A stretch of 64,000 bases of DNA. Origin: JBJKRF01 sp046704785. GTDB taxonomy: Bacteria > Chloroflexota > Anaerolineae > Anaerolineales > Villigracilaceae. The stretch spans positions 4,746-68,745 of the forward strand of contig JBJKRF010000026.1 of the NCBI GenBank assembly GCA_046704785.1, in the 5' to 3' direction. The position numbers were made by a program, and so were the translations under genes. Shown piece after piece: positions 42,316 to 50,771 of this stretch. Below the pieces are notes generated by a model. That model saw only the letters and a list, made by a program, of their open reading frames with translations, searched no databases and was not told where the DNA came from. The first letter of the stretch is position 1. The number at the start of each line of letters is the position of its first letter.

Positions 42316-43632
42316 ATGATCCTTCATGACAAGATTGCTGCTCAGTTACCGCAGTGGCGTGAGCGTGCCGCCCAACTCGCCAAAGAGCATGGCGATGTCG
42401 TCGTCGATCAGGTGACTGTTAAGCAGGTCTATGGCGGGATGCGTAACGTCAAGTCTTTGGTGACGGACATCTCTTTCGTCGACCCGGCAGAGGGAATCCG
42501 TTTTCGTGGCATGTCCATCCCCGAAGTGTTGGCAGCGCTCCCCAAGCCCGACGGTCTGGCCATGCCTTACGTTGGCGGTCTGTATTATTTGCTGCTCATC
42601 GGTGAAATTCCTACCAAAGCCCAAGCTGAAGAAGTCGAGGCGGAATGGGCCAAACGTGCTGCGGTGCCTGCCTATGTTCACGATGTAATCCGCGCCATGC
42701 CCAAAGAAACGCATCCCATGACGTTGTTCTCGCAGGCTGTTCTGGCGTTGCAAAACGGCTCGTCGTTCACGAAAAAATATCACCAGGGCATGACCAAAGA
42801 CGTTTACTGGGAGCCGGCCCTGGACGACAGCCTGGATTTGACGGCCAAACTGCCGCTGATCGCTGCCTTTATCTACGGGCTGAAATATCGGGATGGCAAA
42901 GAACCGGCCTGGGACCCCAAGCTGGACTACGGGGCCAATTTCGCCGCCATGTTGGGCGTCTCGGACCAAAAAGGTTATTCCGAGTTGGCGCGTCTGTACT
43001 TTATCCTGCATTCCGACCACGAGTCGGGGAACGTCTCGGCGCACGCCATGCACCTGGTTGGCTCATCGCTCTCCGACCCATTCTATGCTTTCTCGGCGGC
43101 TTTGAACGGCTTGGCCGGTCCGCTCCATGGTCTGGCCAACCAGGAATGCCTGGGGTGGTTGATCGACGTTAAGAATCAGTTCGGCGGCGTTCCCACACGC
43201 GAGCAGTTATACAAGTTTGCCTGGGATACGCTCAACGACGGCAAAGTCATTCCCGGCTATGGGCATGCGGTGCTGCGTGTGCCTGATCCGCGCTTCACGG
43301 CGCAGATGAAATTTGCCAAGGAGCACTTCCCGCAGGACGAACTTGTGCGTCTGGCCGATTTGGTCTTCGATGTCGTGCCGCAGGTGCTGAAAGAACAAGG
43401 CAAGGCCAAGAATCCGGCGCCGAACGTGGACGCTATCTCCGGTACGCTGCAATACTATTACGGCGTGCGTGAGTTCGACTTCTACACGGTGTTGTTCGGT
43501 GTAGGACGCGCCCTGGGTGTGACTGCCAACTATGTTTGGGCGCGGGCGCTTGGGCAGCCGATTGAACGCCCCAAATCGATGACCACGAAGATGCTCGAAG
43601 AAGCCGTCGAAGAGTCAGTCCAGCACGTCTGA
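42316..43632 (+). CDS. gltA: citrate synthase, mitochondrial (eukaryotic-like) type
   Basis: A 438-aa citrate synthase that condenses oxaloacetate and acetyl-CoA. SDHESGNVSAHAMHLVGSSL, NGLAGPLHGLANQE, IPGYGHAVLR and NVDAISGTLQYYYG carry catalytic residues H271, H317 and D372. These are each three positions before pig mitochondrial H274, H320 and D375. The N-terminal VTVKQVYGGMRNVKSLV and GIRFRGMSIPEVL also match the mitochondrial form rather than the hexameric E. coli GltA. GAGGAGATAAACT precedes the ATG. It follows mdh by 118 nt, in the same direction. Confidence 0.95.
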   Translation: MILHDKIAAQLPQWRERAAQLAKEHGDVVVDQVTVKQVYGGMRNVKSLVTDISFVDPAEGIRFRGMSIPEVLAALPKPDGLAMPYVGGLYYLLLIGEIPTKAQAEEVEAEWAKRAAVPAYVHDVIRAMPKETHPMTLFSQAVLALQNGSSFTKKYHQGMTKDVYWEPALDDSLDLTAKLPLIAAFIYGLKYRDGKEPAWDPKLDYGANFAAMLGVSDQKGYSELARLYFILHSDHESGNVSAHAMHLVGSSLSDPFYAFSAALNGLAGPLHGLANQECLGWLIDVKNQFGGVPTREQLYKFAWDTLNDGKVIPGYGHAVLRVPDPRFTAQMKFAKEHFPQDELVRLADLVFDVVPQVLKEQGKAKNPAPNVDAISGTLQYYYGVREFDFYTVLFGVGRALGVTANYVWARALGQPIERPKSMTTKMLEEAVEESVQHV

Positions 43633-43659
43633 CAGCGGCTTGTAATCAGAAAAAGAAAA

Positions 43660-43697
43660 CGACCTCCCCGCATTCGTTGCAGGGAGGTCGTGCTTTT
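43660..43697 (+). terminator. intrinsic terminator after citrate synthase
   Basis: A 9-bp stem CGACCTCCC/GGGAGGTCG (43660-43668 with 43682-43690) is followed by TGCTTTTT. An A-rich stretch on the left may let it act on the convergent LysM gene. Confidence 0.88.
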
Positions 43698-43719
43698 TAT
43701 GAGCTTCGATTTTGCGCCT

Positions 43720-44883
43720 TTAGGGCGCTGATGTGGCCGTTGCTTGTTGGGCCACCCCTTGCCAGGAGAAGACCCGCGGCGTCGACTCGGCGCCAGCCGA
43801 ATCCCAGATGGGTTGCCCCTGGTCGTCGGTGCCGCTCTGACGGACGGTGGTGACCCACCATCGGAAGACGTGCGCTGCGTTGTCTGCCGGGCGGAAGCTG
43901 GTTGGAATGTTGAACTTCGTGTCCGTCACATATTGCACCAATCGACGGCCCTGGTTATCGGTCACGTCCTCGACGATGACCTGGTAGGCCTCGTTATCGC
44001 GCAGCGTGCCAATGGAGGCCCATTGCAGGGTAATAGTATCGTTGGCGAGTGTGAAGGAGGCTCCGTCGGCGGGGAGCAGCAGGTTCGGCGCCGGGTACGG
44101 CGGCGGGATGGTCGGTGTCGGCGAAGGACCGGGTGTGGCGGCGCGTTGACAGAGCGGAATAACCAGATTCATCCCCAGGAAGACCGTATCCGTGCTCAAG
44201 CCATTGTAGGACTTGATCGCGTCGGCGGGAACGTTGTAATTGGCGGCGATGATCGAGAGCGTGTCGTTCGCCTGAACGGTGTATGTGACCTTGTCGCAGG
44301 CGGCTTGGGTTGCCTGGGCCGGCTCGAGCGTGGCGGTGGCGGCTGGTAGCGGCGTGGGCGTTGGATAGGGAACCTGGAGTTTTTGCCCGACGACGAGGTT
44401 GGTGCAGGCGGCTGACAGGTTGTTGAGCAAGATGATGCTTTGCACCGAGACATTGAACGTCAGGGCGATGGATAGACAGGTGTCGCCACTGACAACGGTA
44501 TAGGCAAAGGGGGGTTGTGTGGTGGGCGAGGGAACCGGCGTCGCCGTAAAAGCTTCGGTCGGCGTCGCCGTTTCTGTCAAAGTGGGCGTGATGGTCGCCG
44601 TATCTACGCTCCCCGGCCCCGACGGCGTGTTGCCGGTCAAACGGAAGGCTGCAAAGACCACGCCTGCGCCGACGATCAGGAACACGGCCAACAGGCCCAG
44701 GGCTGCCGGAAGGCTGAGTGTAATCTCCGGCATGCGATTGGCCTGGACAGCTTTCGTGGACTTGCTCCCAACCGAAGGGGAAAGCTCCGTGCCGCAGACC
44801 AGACAACGCGTGGCATTTTCTGCCAGACGCGTGCCACACGTCGGACAGATTTTTGTGCTTGAGCTTGGGTTTTCTGGACTCAT
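43720..44883 (-). CDS. membrane-anchored zinc-ribbon and LysM protein
   Basis: A 387-aa protein. A zinc ribbon lies at residues 11-38 (CPTCGTRL, CLVCGTEL), then one membrane helix (about 55-78), a Thr/Pro linker, and two LysM domains. The first LysM is VVSGDTCLSIALTFNVSVQS and the second is VQANDTLSIIAANYNVPADA, each followed by xGQ/LGMxLxIP. The C-terminus is a beta-sandwich. LysM domains bind peptidoglycan or related glycans outside the cell, while the zinc ribbon would sit in the cytoplasm. The ATG at 44883 is fixed by an extended -10 element only 10 nt upstream. The longer frame would start before that promoter. Confidence 0.88.
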   Translation of the reverse strand: MSPENPSSSTKICPTCGTRLAENATRCLVCGTELSPSVGSKSTKAVQANRMPEITLSLPAALGLLAVFLIVGAGVVFAAFRLTGNTPSGPGSVDTATITPTLTETATPTEAFTATPVPSPTTQPPFAYTVVSGDTCLSIALTFNVSVQSIILLNNLSAACTNLVVGQKLQVPYPTPTPLPAATATLEPAQATQAACDKVTYTVQANDTLSIIAANYNVPADAIKSYNGLSTDTVFLGMNLVIPLCQRAATPGPSPTPTIPPPYPAPNLLLPADGASFTLANDTITLQWASIGTLRDNEAYQVIVEDVTDNQGRRLVQYVTDTKFNIPTSFRPADNAAHVFRWWVTTVRQSGTDDQGQPIWDSAGAESTPRVFSWQGVAQQATATSAP

Positions 44884-44893
44884 ACGAAGGCCG

Positions 44894-44902
44894 ATTATAC
44901 CA
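44894..44902 (-). promoter_or_regulatory. extended -10, leaderless promoter of the LysM gene
   Basis: TGG followed by TATAAT on the minus strand ends 10 nt before the ATG at 44883. It is the clearest leaderless promoter in the window because of the TGn extension. Confidence 0.7.
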
Positions 44903-45017
44903 CGTTGGCGATGCCTGGCATTGTCCAGGTTCCTTAGAACTTCCCGTGGCATGGAGCGCCATCCATTCTCTATTTCATCCTGAATAGGTTACGCCTGCGT
45001 TGGTTGGTGACGCCAAC

Positions 45018-45049
45018 ACGGCCACGGAAGCATTTGCTTCCGTGGCCGT
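45018..45049 (-). terminator. perfect hairpin after the helical/beta orphan gene
   Basis: A 15-bp perfect stem (45018-45032 with 45035-45049) with a 2-nt loop. It lies 85 nt after the stop of the minus-strand gene at 45135. A weak T tract makes it a likely but not certain terminator. Confidence 0.7.
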
Positions 45050-45134
45050 TTCCCGGTCGGGTTTGCCGGTTTCAGTTAATTGTGTCCCAAATCGCTCAAG
45101 GTGTCATCCAACTGTGGCCTGCTGATTATCGGCA

Positions 45135-46097
45135 CTATCCCATGTACATGTCGTTCTTTACTTTCTGGATGAGCCAGGTATAACTCCCACCAATCGTCAA
45201 GGAACCGCTTGCATCCTCCGATGTGGACAACCCGACACGTCCGGTACCGACAAGCGGCTCGGCCTTGACGTATGGGGGCTTTTTCCCTGGCGGTGACCAG
45301 GACAGACCCAGACCATAGATGCCGTTATCCATATTACCGGTTCCACTGACATCGACGAACCAACCGCTGATGTTGGTGGGGTCCTTGGCCAGGAAGCCAA
45401 AATTGATACCGAACTCAGCACCAGCGCCATCGGAGCTGGTTGCTCCGATGGCGCCTCCTGCAGCGGCGAACACGCAACTCTGGTATTTATAATCTGCAGC
45501 GTGATCTAACAGGTAGCTGATCCCGATCGTGCCGCTGGCGCCACCCGTCACTCCGTCGCCGCTGACACCAAAGCTGAGATCGGCAGCGAAGACGAACGAG
45601 GTGCCAAACAGCTTGTGCCCGGCGTCGAGTGTCTCCTTCATTACGTCACTCTTAAGTAACTCAGCTATATTGTCCATGCTGCTGGAGAATTTTCCGGCGA
45701 GCAAACTGTCACGAATCTCCGTGAGGATATTGGTAGGCTTGGAAAACAGCTTGCTTTCCGCTTTGCCCATCGCGATTACGAACTTGACGTAGTCATCCAC
45801 ATATTTCTTGTAGATGGCGCGATAAGCCTCTTTGATTGCCTCTTCGGCAAGATCCTTGGTCCAATCGGTGCCTGCCTTCCATGTCTTTTGGGCATAGTTC
45901 GCTGCGGTATTCAAATCGTCCAGCGAGTAGTCGAGCGCTTTATCGAGACCATCCTCGATCGCGCCAGTGGCCTGGTTATATTTCTTCCCAGCATATTTGA
46001 CCGTTTGTTTTGCAGTCTTTTCGGCATCCTTGGTTGCGCTTTCGGTGGCTTTCTTGGTTTTGTGAGACGCTTTTTTGGCAATCTTCTTTATGCCCAT
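45135..46097 (-). CDS. orphan protein: basic helical N-terminus, Gly-rich beta C-terminus
   Basis: A 320-aa protein with no recognised family. Residues 1-55 are Lys/Ala/Thr-rich helix (KKIAKKASHKTKKATESATK), residues about 55-180 are amphipathic helix, and residues about 183-320 are Gly/Ser-rich beta strands (ADLSFGVSGDGVTGGASGTI). The arrangement mirrors, in reverse order, the beta-then-helix layout of the 1297-aa cassette protein. The segment YAQKTWKAGTDWTKDLAEEA is loosely similar to that protein's tail. AAGGAG precedes the ATG. No signal peptide is present. It may be a surface or effector-like protein; this is speculation. Confidence 0.78.
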   Translation of the reverse strand: MGIKKIAKKASHKTKKATESATKDAEKTAKQTVKYAGKKYNQATGAIEDGLDKALDYSLDDLNTAANYAQKTWKAGTDWTKDLAEEAIKEAYRAIYKKYVDDYVKFVIAMGKAESKLFSKPTNILTEIRDSLLAGKFSSSMDNIAELLKSDVMKETLDAGHKLFGTSFVFAADLSFGVSGDGVTGGASGTIGISYLLDHAADYKYQSCVFAAAGGAIGATSSDGAGAEFGINFGFLAKDPTNISGWFVDVSGTGNMDNGIYGLGLSWSPPGKKPPYVKAEPLVGTGRVGLSTSEDASGSLTIGGSYTWLIQKVKNDMYMG

Positions 46098-46597
46098 GGT
46101 TATTTCTCCTTATTCATAATTTATTGTGATGGATAAAAAGTGACAACAGACCCATGTATGAAAGGCGAGGGTAGAAGCACAACACCCAACCGAAATATGA
46201 TAGGACAATCGTCTACCAGATTGATAGAGTCGGGCAAGTGCGTCAATCCATCCCCTTCTTGCGATTGGACGAATTAATTATATAGTAGGATTTATCTAAG
46301 CGCACCTTTTTTGTCTTTTTTTGTGGTTGTTTAGGGGTTCTTGTGGCGCCGGTTCTACTGGCTGGCGTTGAACAGTTCCGCTTTCTTCCTTGCTATGTTT
46401 TGGCGAGACAAGGGGCAAAGGTCGAATTCAGGACCGATGTCAACGGTGGAGAATTACAACCGAATCGGTGAGTGTTTCCAAGGGTTGTTCTTGCCCATTT
46501 GTGATATGCTCACATCGTATCTGTGTGTCGAGAGAAAATTTTGGCCTCACCTGATTGAAAACCTGTATCGTCAGGCTCTGCCTTTATGGAGGCTTCC
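46098..46597. other. intergenic region with no convincing gene
   Basis: A 500-bp AT-richer stretch between the orphan gene and the truncated glycosyltransferase. The only open frames are short and lack family features. It may contain promoters for both flanking genes. Confidence 0.5.
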
Positions 46598-46924
46598 ATG
46601 AACAAAAATCGACCCCTATCTACGTTCCTATCGAGTGATCTTGGGATTCTGATTTTGCTCGCGCTGGCGCGCGTGCTGTTACAGGTCTTTACCAATGGGA
46701 CCTACGGCTTTCATCAGGATGAATTGGTCACGATGGATATTGCCACGCGCCACCTGGCCTGGGGCTACGTCGCCTGGCCGCCAGTCACGCCATTTTTGGC
46801 GCGGGTAGCATTGTGGCTGTTTGGTCTGTCGCCCGTCGGTTTGCGTTCCTTTGTCGTCTTGGCGGAAGCTCTCGTGATGTTGTTAACGGGACTGATGGTC
46901 CGTGACTTGGGTGGCGGCCGTTGA
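46598..46924 (+). pseudogene. truncated GT-C/ArnT-like membrane glycosyltransferase, N-terminal fragment
   Basis: The 108 residues match the N-terminus of dolichyl-phosphate-mannose/ArnT-like (GT39/83) glycosyltransferases. A first membrane helix is followed by GTYGFHQDELVTMDIATRHLAW, with the catalytic QDE motif, then GYVAWPPVTPFLARV and the second helix. Family members are about 450-550 aa. Here the frame ends at MVRDLGGGR followed by TGA, and none of the later helices appear downstream in any frame. GGAGG 5 nt before the ATG supports the start. This is a broken gene, probably left by a deletion whose right edge lies before 47053. Confidence 0.8.
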
Positions 46925-47052
46925 GCAGGCGCCAAGTAACAACGAAAGGAAAAGAGTGATGATGGTTGACCTTAATCGAACATGATTTATTTTCGCCGAC
47001 ATATGGATACCCTTCTCTATGATTGAATGACAAGGATCTCTTGATCTTTATT

Positions 47053-47071
47053 GATATTGATAATCGTTATC
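47053..47071. promoter_or_regulatory. Fur-like box, orphan
   Basis: The 19-mer matches 17 of 19 positions of the E. coli Fur consensus (GATAATGATAATCATTATC). It contains a perfect inverted repeat ATTGATAA-TCG-TTATCAAT. It lies between a truncated gene and the 3' end of the permease operon, so no start codon is correctly placed to be regulated. Confidence 0.65.
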
Positions 47072-47114
47072 AATTATAGAGGATTTCATTCCAGAGTCAA
47101 TGCTCTCGGACGAA

Positions 47115-48488
47115 TCAGGGTAGCCAGTGTGGGGACAAAGCATTTTCTACAACGATGTGAAATTCCTGCCCGGGATACCATACCCCCACCTCGGGCTTGA
47201 AGGTGCTACCTAGATTATCCCGCTGAATGGCCAGCCCTGTCCCCCAAGGATCCCACTGATAGGAATCGTAGGTATAGCTCGGTCCATTTGTAATGGTTGG
47301 CCCTCCCAGCGTATCCGGCTGGATGACCCATAATTGGCGGCCCAGTTTTTGTGGATCGGGGCGCATACTGACCACGATCTGGTCTCCGCTGGGAGACCAC
47401 ACCGGGTTGCCATAGGCGTAATCGGCTGTATCGCTGGTCTTGCCCAGGAAGATACTCACCTGGCCTGTCTTGAAGTCCGCCCGGTAGAGATAAGTCTTCA
47501 GGATGTTATTCACCCCCGTGGTTTGATCGGTGTAGATGAGAGAACTGCTGTCCGGAGACCAACTGCCCAGCAAGCCAATGTTGCTCGGCAACGAAACCTG
47601 CTGGCCCGATTTGAGATTGATGACGCGGATCTGGGCAGCTATGCCATCATAGGTGGACAGCCAGTTGCCATCGGGCGACCACAAGATGCCGTAACCGATG
47701 GCCTGCGGATCGGAAAAAGCCGGGCGATTGTCGGCCGTTTGAACATTGATGACCCATGGCCGCGGAGCGCCCGTGGGAGAGTTTGCGGTAAGTCCCGCGG
47801 CTTCGCGGTCGTACGCGATCAGCGTCCCGTCCGGCGACCAGATGGGCGAGGAGCAGCGGCTCGCGCCGCAGTCGAGCAGGCGGCGCGGGTTCTGGCCGTC
47901 GCGGTCGATCAACCACAGATCCATGCCGCCCTGATCCTTGGCCATCGAATAGACGATCGCATCCCCGGAGGGCGAGACGTCGAAGTCGTAGATCCTTCCA
48001 CCGGTGGAGGTCAATTCACGCGGTGTTCCGCCTTGGGCAGGGATGACCATTAACTCGTTTTTTGGGTCGGCGTAATTCAGGTAGAGGATCGCAGGTTGAC
48101 GGACCGTTAGGGTCCAGGCGGCGTCATTTCGCAGCCAATCGCCGTTTGCGCCAAGCTGGCCGCGGACCAGGCGGACAGAAATCTTCCCCTGGTACGCTTT
48201 TGCCGGGACGAATCGTGCTGTGTGGTCGTCCTGCCAGTCCAGCTTCCCCGGAATGGACGGTTGCAGTTCCAGCTGATTTTCGACGTCACGCTGACGCACG
48301 GCCTGCGAAAATATGAAAGTCAGCGGCTCATAGGGACTGATTTGATCCTCTGGATTTGTGGTATGCAGGCTGACGGACACACCCAGCCAGTTGATGTAAG
48401 CGATGAGACTGACAGCAGACAAAGCCAGGACGGCAAGCATTGTCCCAGCTCTTCTATCGAGGCACTGCATTTCCTGCGCTAAGGTCAT
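47115..48488 (-). CDS. membrane-anchored TolB/PD40-like beta-propeller protein
   Basis: A 457-aa protein. One N-terminal membrane helix (about 16-38) is followed by an Ig-like domain of the Big_5 type (about 45-145). A PD40 propeller then has WSPDG-type blades (PIWSPDGTLIAYDR, ILWSPDGNWLSTYD, VWSPSGDQIVVSM). The blade with LLDCGASRCSSPIWSPDG closely resembles LNCPQSQCNSPEW in the NicO-fused propeller at 24981, including both Cys. I start at the ATG at 48488, which overlaps the TIGR03943 stop (ATGA). It is the last gene of a three-gene operon with a metal-associated permease pair. The propeller would face outward. Confidence 0.87.
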   Translation of the reverse strand: MTLAQEMQCLDRRAGTMLAVLALSAVSLIAYINWLGVSVSLHTTNPEDQISPYEPLTFIFSQAVRQRDVENQLELQPSIPGKLDWQDDHTARFVPAKAYQGKISVRLVRGQLGANGDWLRNDAAWTLTVRQPAILYLNYADPKNELMVIPAQGGTPRELTSTGGRIYDFDVSPSGDAIVYSMAKDQGGMDLWLIDRDGQNPRRLLDCGASRCSSPIWSPDGTLIAYDREAAGLTANSPTGAPRPWVINVQTADNRPAFSDPQAIGYGILWSPDGNWLSTYDGIAAQIRVINLKSGQQVSLPSNIGLLGSWSPDSSSLIYTDQTTGVNNILKTYLYRADFKTGQVSIFLGKTSDTADYAYGNPVWSPSGDQIVVSMRPDPQKLGRQLWVIQPDTLGGPTITNGPSYTYDSYQWDPWGTGLAIQRDNLGSTFKPEVGVWYPGQEFHIVVENALSPHWLP

Positions 48489-49255
48489 GGAAATAGGTAG
48501 GGTTGGTCCGGGATCTGGACGGGATCGACAGATTTTGCCTGGATCAGCGGCAGAGCCTGCCCGTCCAGCTGGATGGATTGCACGGGCCCTTTGACGTCGA
48601 CCCACTGGTCGTTGGGCAGGGATGTGCTCTTGGGCCAATCCACGACCATGCCGATGGCGAAGGCGTCTGCCGTGCAGCACACGATCGCGAACCGGCTCAC
48701 CAGGAACTCTCCATCTTTGAGACGCGGATCGTGATAGACGAAACCGATCACGTTGGCTTGCTGTCCAAGATAGGTGCCGGATTCGTCAGTGGACGAAAAT
48801 AGGCGGATCCAATCCAGGATGTTGCGATCGTCGGCGGCTTCGCCAAACTTCACCGTCGTCGACGCGCTTGCCGTGAGCGGGGCGGAGGTGCTGACACCCT
48901 TTCCGCTCATCGCGCTGGTCGTCAAAGGCTGGGCGGGGATCAAGACCCCAATCACGAGTGGGATTGCAATGATAGCCAACCGCCAACTTGAAACAGAATG
49001 GGTATGCCTGTTGTGCCCCTCGTGATTATCATCGTGGTCATTTTCGAGCGGCATATAACGACCCTGTCGAAAGGCAACCAGGCCGATCACCAGAAGGACG
49101 ATGACTGACAGGACGGTCAGGGGTGTAAAACGTGTGTGGATATACCAATCCAATTTGCCGGAAAGGATCTTCTGCAGCAGGAAGATACCGAGCACGATCA
49201 TCAGGAAGCCTTGCAGATACCGATAAAGACGAGGTGTCATCCCAGGGCTCCTCAT
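48485..49255 (-). CDS. TIGR03943-family permease partner (YcgQ-like)
   Basis: A 256-aa protein with three N-terminal membrane helices and a short His-rich loop (NDHDDNHEGHNRHTH). A soluble outer domain holds VIGFVYHDPRLKDGEFLVSR and FAIVCCTADAFAIG, the CCxADA landmark of TIGR03943. This family is nearly always encoded next to DUF318 permeases, as here, and several homologous pairs are zinc-regulated in other bacteria. The likely role is with the permease in metal handling. The ATG overlaps the DUF318 stop (ATGA). Confidence 0.9.
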   Translation of the reverse strand: MRSPGMTPRLYRYLQGFLMIVLGIFLLQKILSGKLDWYIHTRFTPLTVLSVIVLLVIGLVAFRQGRYMPLENDHDDNHEGHNRHTHSVSSWRLAIIAIPLVIGVLIPAQPLTTSAMSGKGVSTSAPLTASASTTVKFGEAADDRNILDWIRLFSSTDESGTYLGQQANVIGFVYHDPRLKDGEFLVSRFAIVCCTADAFAIGMVVDWPKSTSLPNDQWVDVKGPVQSIQLDGQALPLIQAKSVDPVQIPDQPYLFP

Positions 49256-50283
49256 GCCGCGAGCAGGTTGATCAACAACCCAGCCAGCAGACTCATTAGC
49301 AATGGAAACAGGATCAAGTAGATCACGGAACGCTTCTGCAGCACGGAAAGATACATCAGGGTGGTCTTGATGTCTACCATAGGGCCGAAGATAAGAAAAG
49401 CCAGGATGGCGCCTGGACTGAAGATGCTGACGAATCCGAGCACGACGAATGCATCCACCGTAGAACAGATTGAAAGGATGACTGCCAAGGCAAGCATGAC
49501 CAGCACGGAAGTCACCGGGCCATGCCCAACCTGCACCAGGACCTGCTGTGGGATCAGCGTTTGCATCCCTGCCGCAAGCGCGGCGCCCAGGATCAGGAAA
49601 CGTCCCATTTCGAAGAATTCGTCGACGGCGATCAGCGCCATTTGGTTTAGTTTCTCGCGCACACTTCTGGATGGAGCAGGAAGGTTATGAACGGATAAAG
49701 GAATGGCTTCGCCATGAATCCACTGCGTGGGAAGCAGAATACCCGCCGGACTCTTCACGGCGGAGAATACCAGCCCGGTGGTAACGGCGATCAGCATGCT
49801 TAGGCCGACCCGTCCGATCAACATCCAGCCCCAGCCAAAAGCGGCCGAAGTGCTCAAGATGACGATCGGGTTGAGCACCGGTGCCGCTAACAAGAAGGCC
49901 ACCCCAGCCGCTACCGGCAATCCCTTATTAAACAGGCGGCGGGTGAGCGGGACGACGCCGCACTCACAGACGGGGAAGATCATCCCCAGCATCGATCCTG
50001 CCAGCGCTCCTGAAAATGCGCCGCGCGGAATCACGCGTTGGATCTGGTCGTCGTTGAGAAATGCTTCGACGAACCCGGAGCCCAGAGTGCCCAGCAAAAG
50101 GAACGGAATGGCTTCGATGAAGATCCCCAGGAAGATGGTCGCAAAGACCGTTACCTTATCCCAAAAGGAGGGCAGTATCTCCAAAAGCGGGAATTGGCTC
50201 GTGATAATCACAAACAGAACAACCGCAATGATCACGATTGTCCAGAAACGAGATTTTGATTGTGTTTGCACGGAGGACACCAT
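49252..50283 (-). CDS. DUF318-family permease (YcgR/YraQ-like)
   Basis: A 343-aa protein with about eight membrane helices. IFPVCECGVVPLTRRLFNKG LP holds the CECG motif of DUF318. LLAAPVLNPIVILSTSAAFG and STVDAFVVLGFVSIFSPGAIL are the other conserved blocks. These permeases are linked to metal or other small-solute transport; the direction is not known. The first gene of the operon with TIGR03943 and the propeller. A TATAAT about 28 nt upstream of the ATG (near 50312-50317 on the minus strand) is the likely promoter. Confidence 0.92.
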   Translation of the reverse strand: MVSSVQTQSKSRFWTIVIIAVVLFVIITSQFPLLEILPSFWDKVTVFATIFLGIFIEAIPFLLLGTLGSGFVEAFLNDDQIQRVIPRGAFSGALAGSMLGMIFPVCECGVVPLTRRLFNKGLPVAAGVAFLLAAPVLNPIVILSTSAAFGWGWMLIGRVGLSMLIAVTTGLVFSAVKSPAGILLPTQWIHGEAIPLSVHNLPAPSRSVREKLNQMALIAVDEFFEMGRFLILGAALAAGMQTLIPQQVLVQVGHGPVTSVLVMLALAVILSICSTVDAFVVLGFVSIFSPGAILAFLIFGPMVDIKTTLMYLSVLQKRSVIYLILFPLLMSLLAGLLINLLAA

Positions 50284-50771
50284 GAGAGATACCTGTAAAC
50301 GACGGTGAAAATTATACCCCCGCCTCTCGAGATTTTGTCCCTATAATTCATTATCCTCCTGATTGCCAATCCCAAACTCAAGTCACATTGAAGATCGTGT
50401 TGGAGGCGAACTCCTTCATTCGATTCTTGGTACACCGGATATTTCGGGCTGATTGGACGGGAGTACTATGGACAGTCCAGATATTTCAGGTAGAATAAGC
50501 TTCATAACCTGAATGATCTCTTTGCCGTTTCATTCGAGGAAACCACCAGATTACAAGTAATTTGGCGCAAGAAAGACCAGGCGCGCCAGACTAGGAAACG
50601 GGTTTTACCACCCGCAGCAAGACCACTACGAGAACCACAAGGAGCAGGGGGAGCTGGGTCAATGACCCGCACCAGGAAAACACCAGACTTCACACGGCAA
50701 CGAGCAACCTCATGGCTGCTCGTTGCACTTTAACGGCTTGGGGTCTCCGAATCTAATCTTAGGAGAAAATA
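50284..50771. other. intergenic region upstream of the excisionase, with palindromes
   Basis: A 488-bp gap. It contains GGGTCAATGACCC (50656-50668) and a 10-bp hairpin at 50697-50726, just before the excisionase gene. These may be excisionase or integrase binding sites or an attenuator. No gene was seen, and no copy of the tRNA-Arg 3' end was noticed here. Confidence 0.55.
50697..50726 (+). terminator. hairpin upstream of the excisionase
   Basis: A perfect 10-bp stem GCAACGAGCA/TGCTCGTTGC with a 10-nt loop, not followed by a T run. It lies 45 nt before the excisionase ATG. It may be a terminator for readthrough from the left or a regulatory hairpin. Confidence 0.55.

Noticed and set aside
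46785..47033. Minus-strand 82-codon frame beginning with TTG next to the Fur-like box
   Set aside because: More than half is antisense to the truncated glycosyltransferase and no ribosome site or family motif is seen, so it does not explain the box.
50284..50771. Left attachment-site copy of the tRNA-Arg 3' end
   Set aside because: I looked for the GCAGGATTCGAACC segment left of the excisionase and did not notice it; by eye this is not an exhaustive search.
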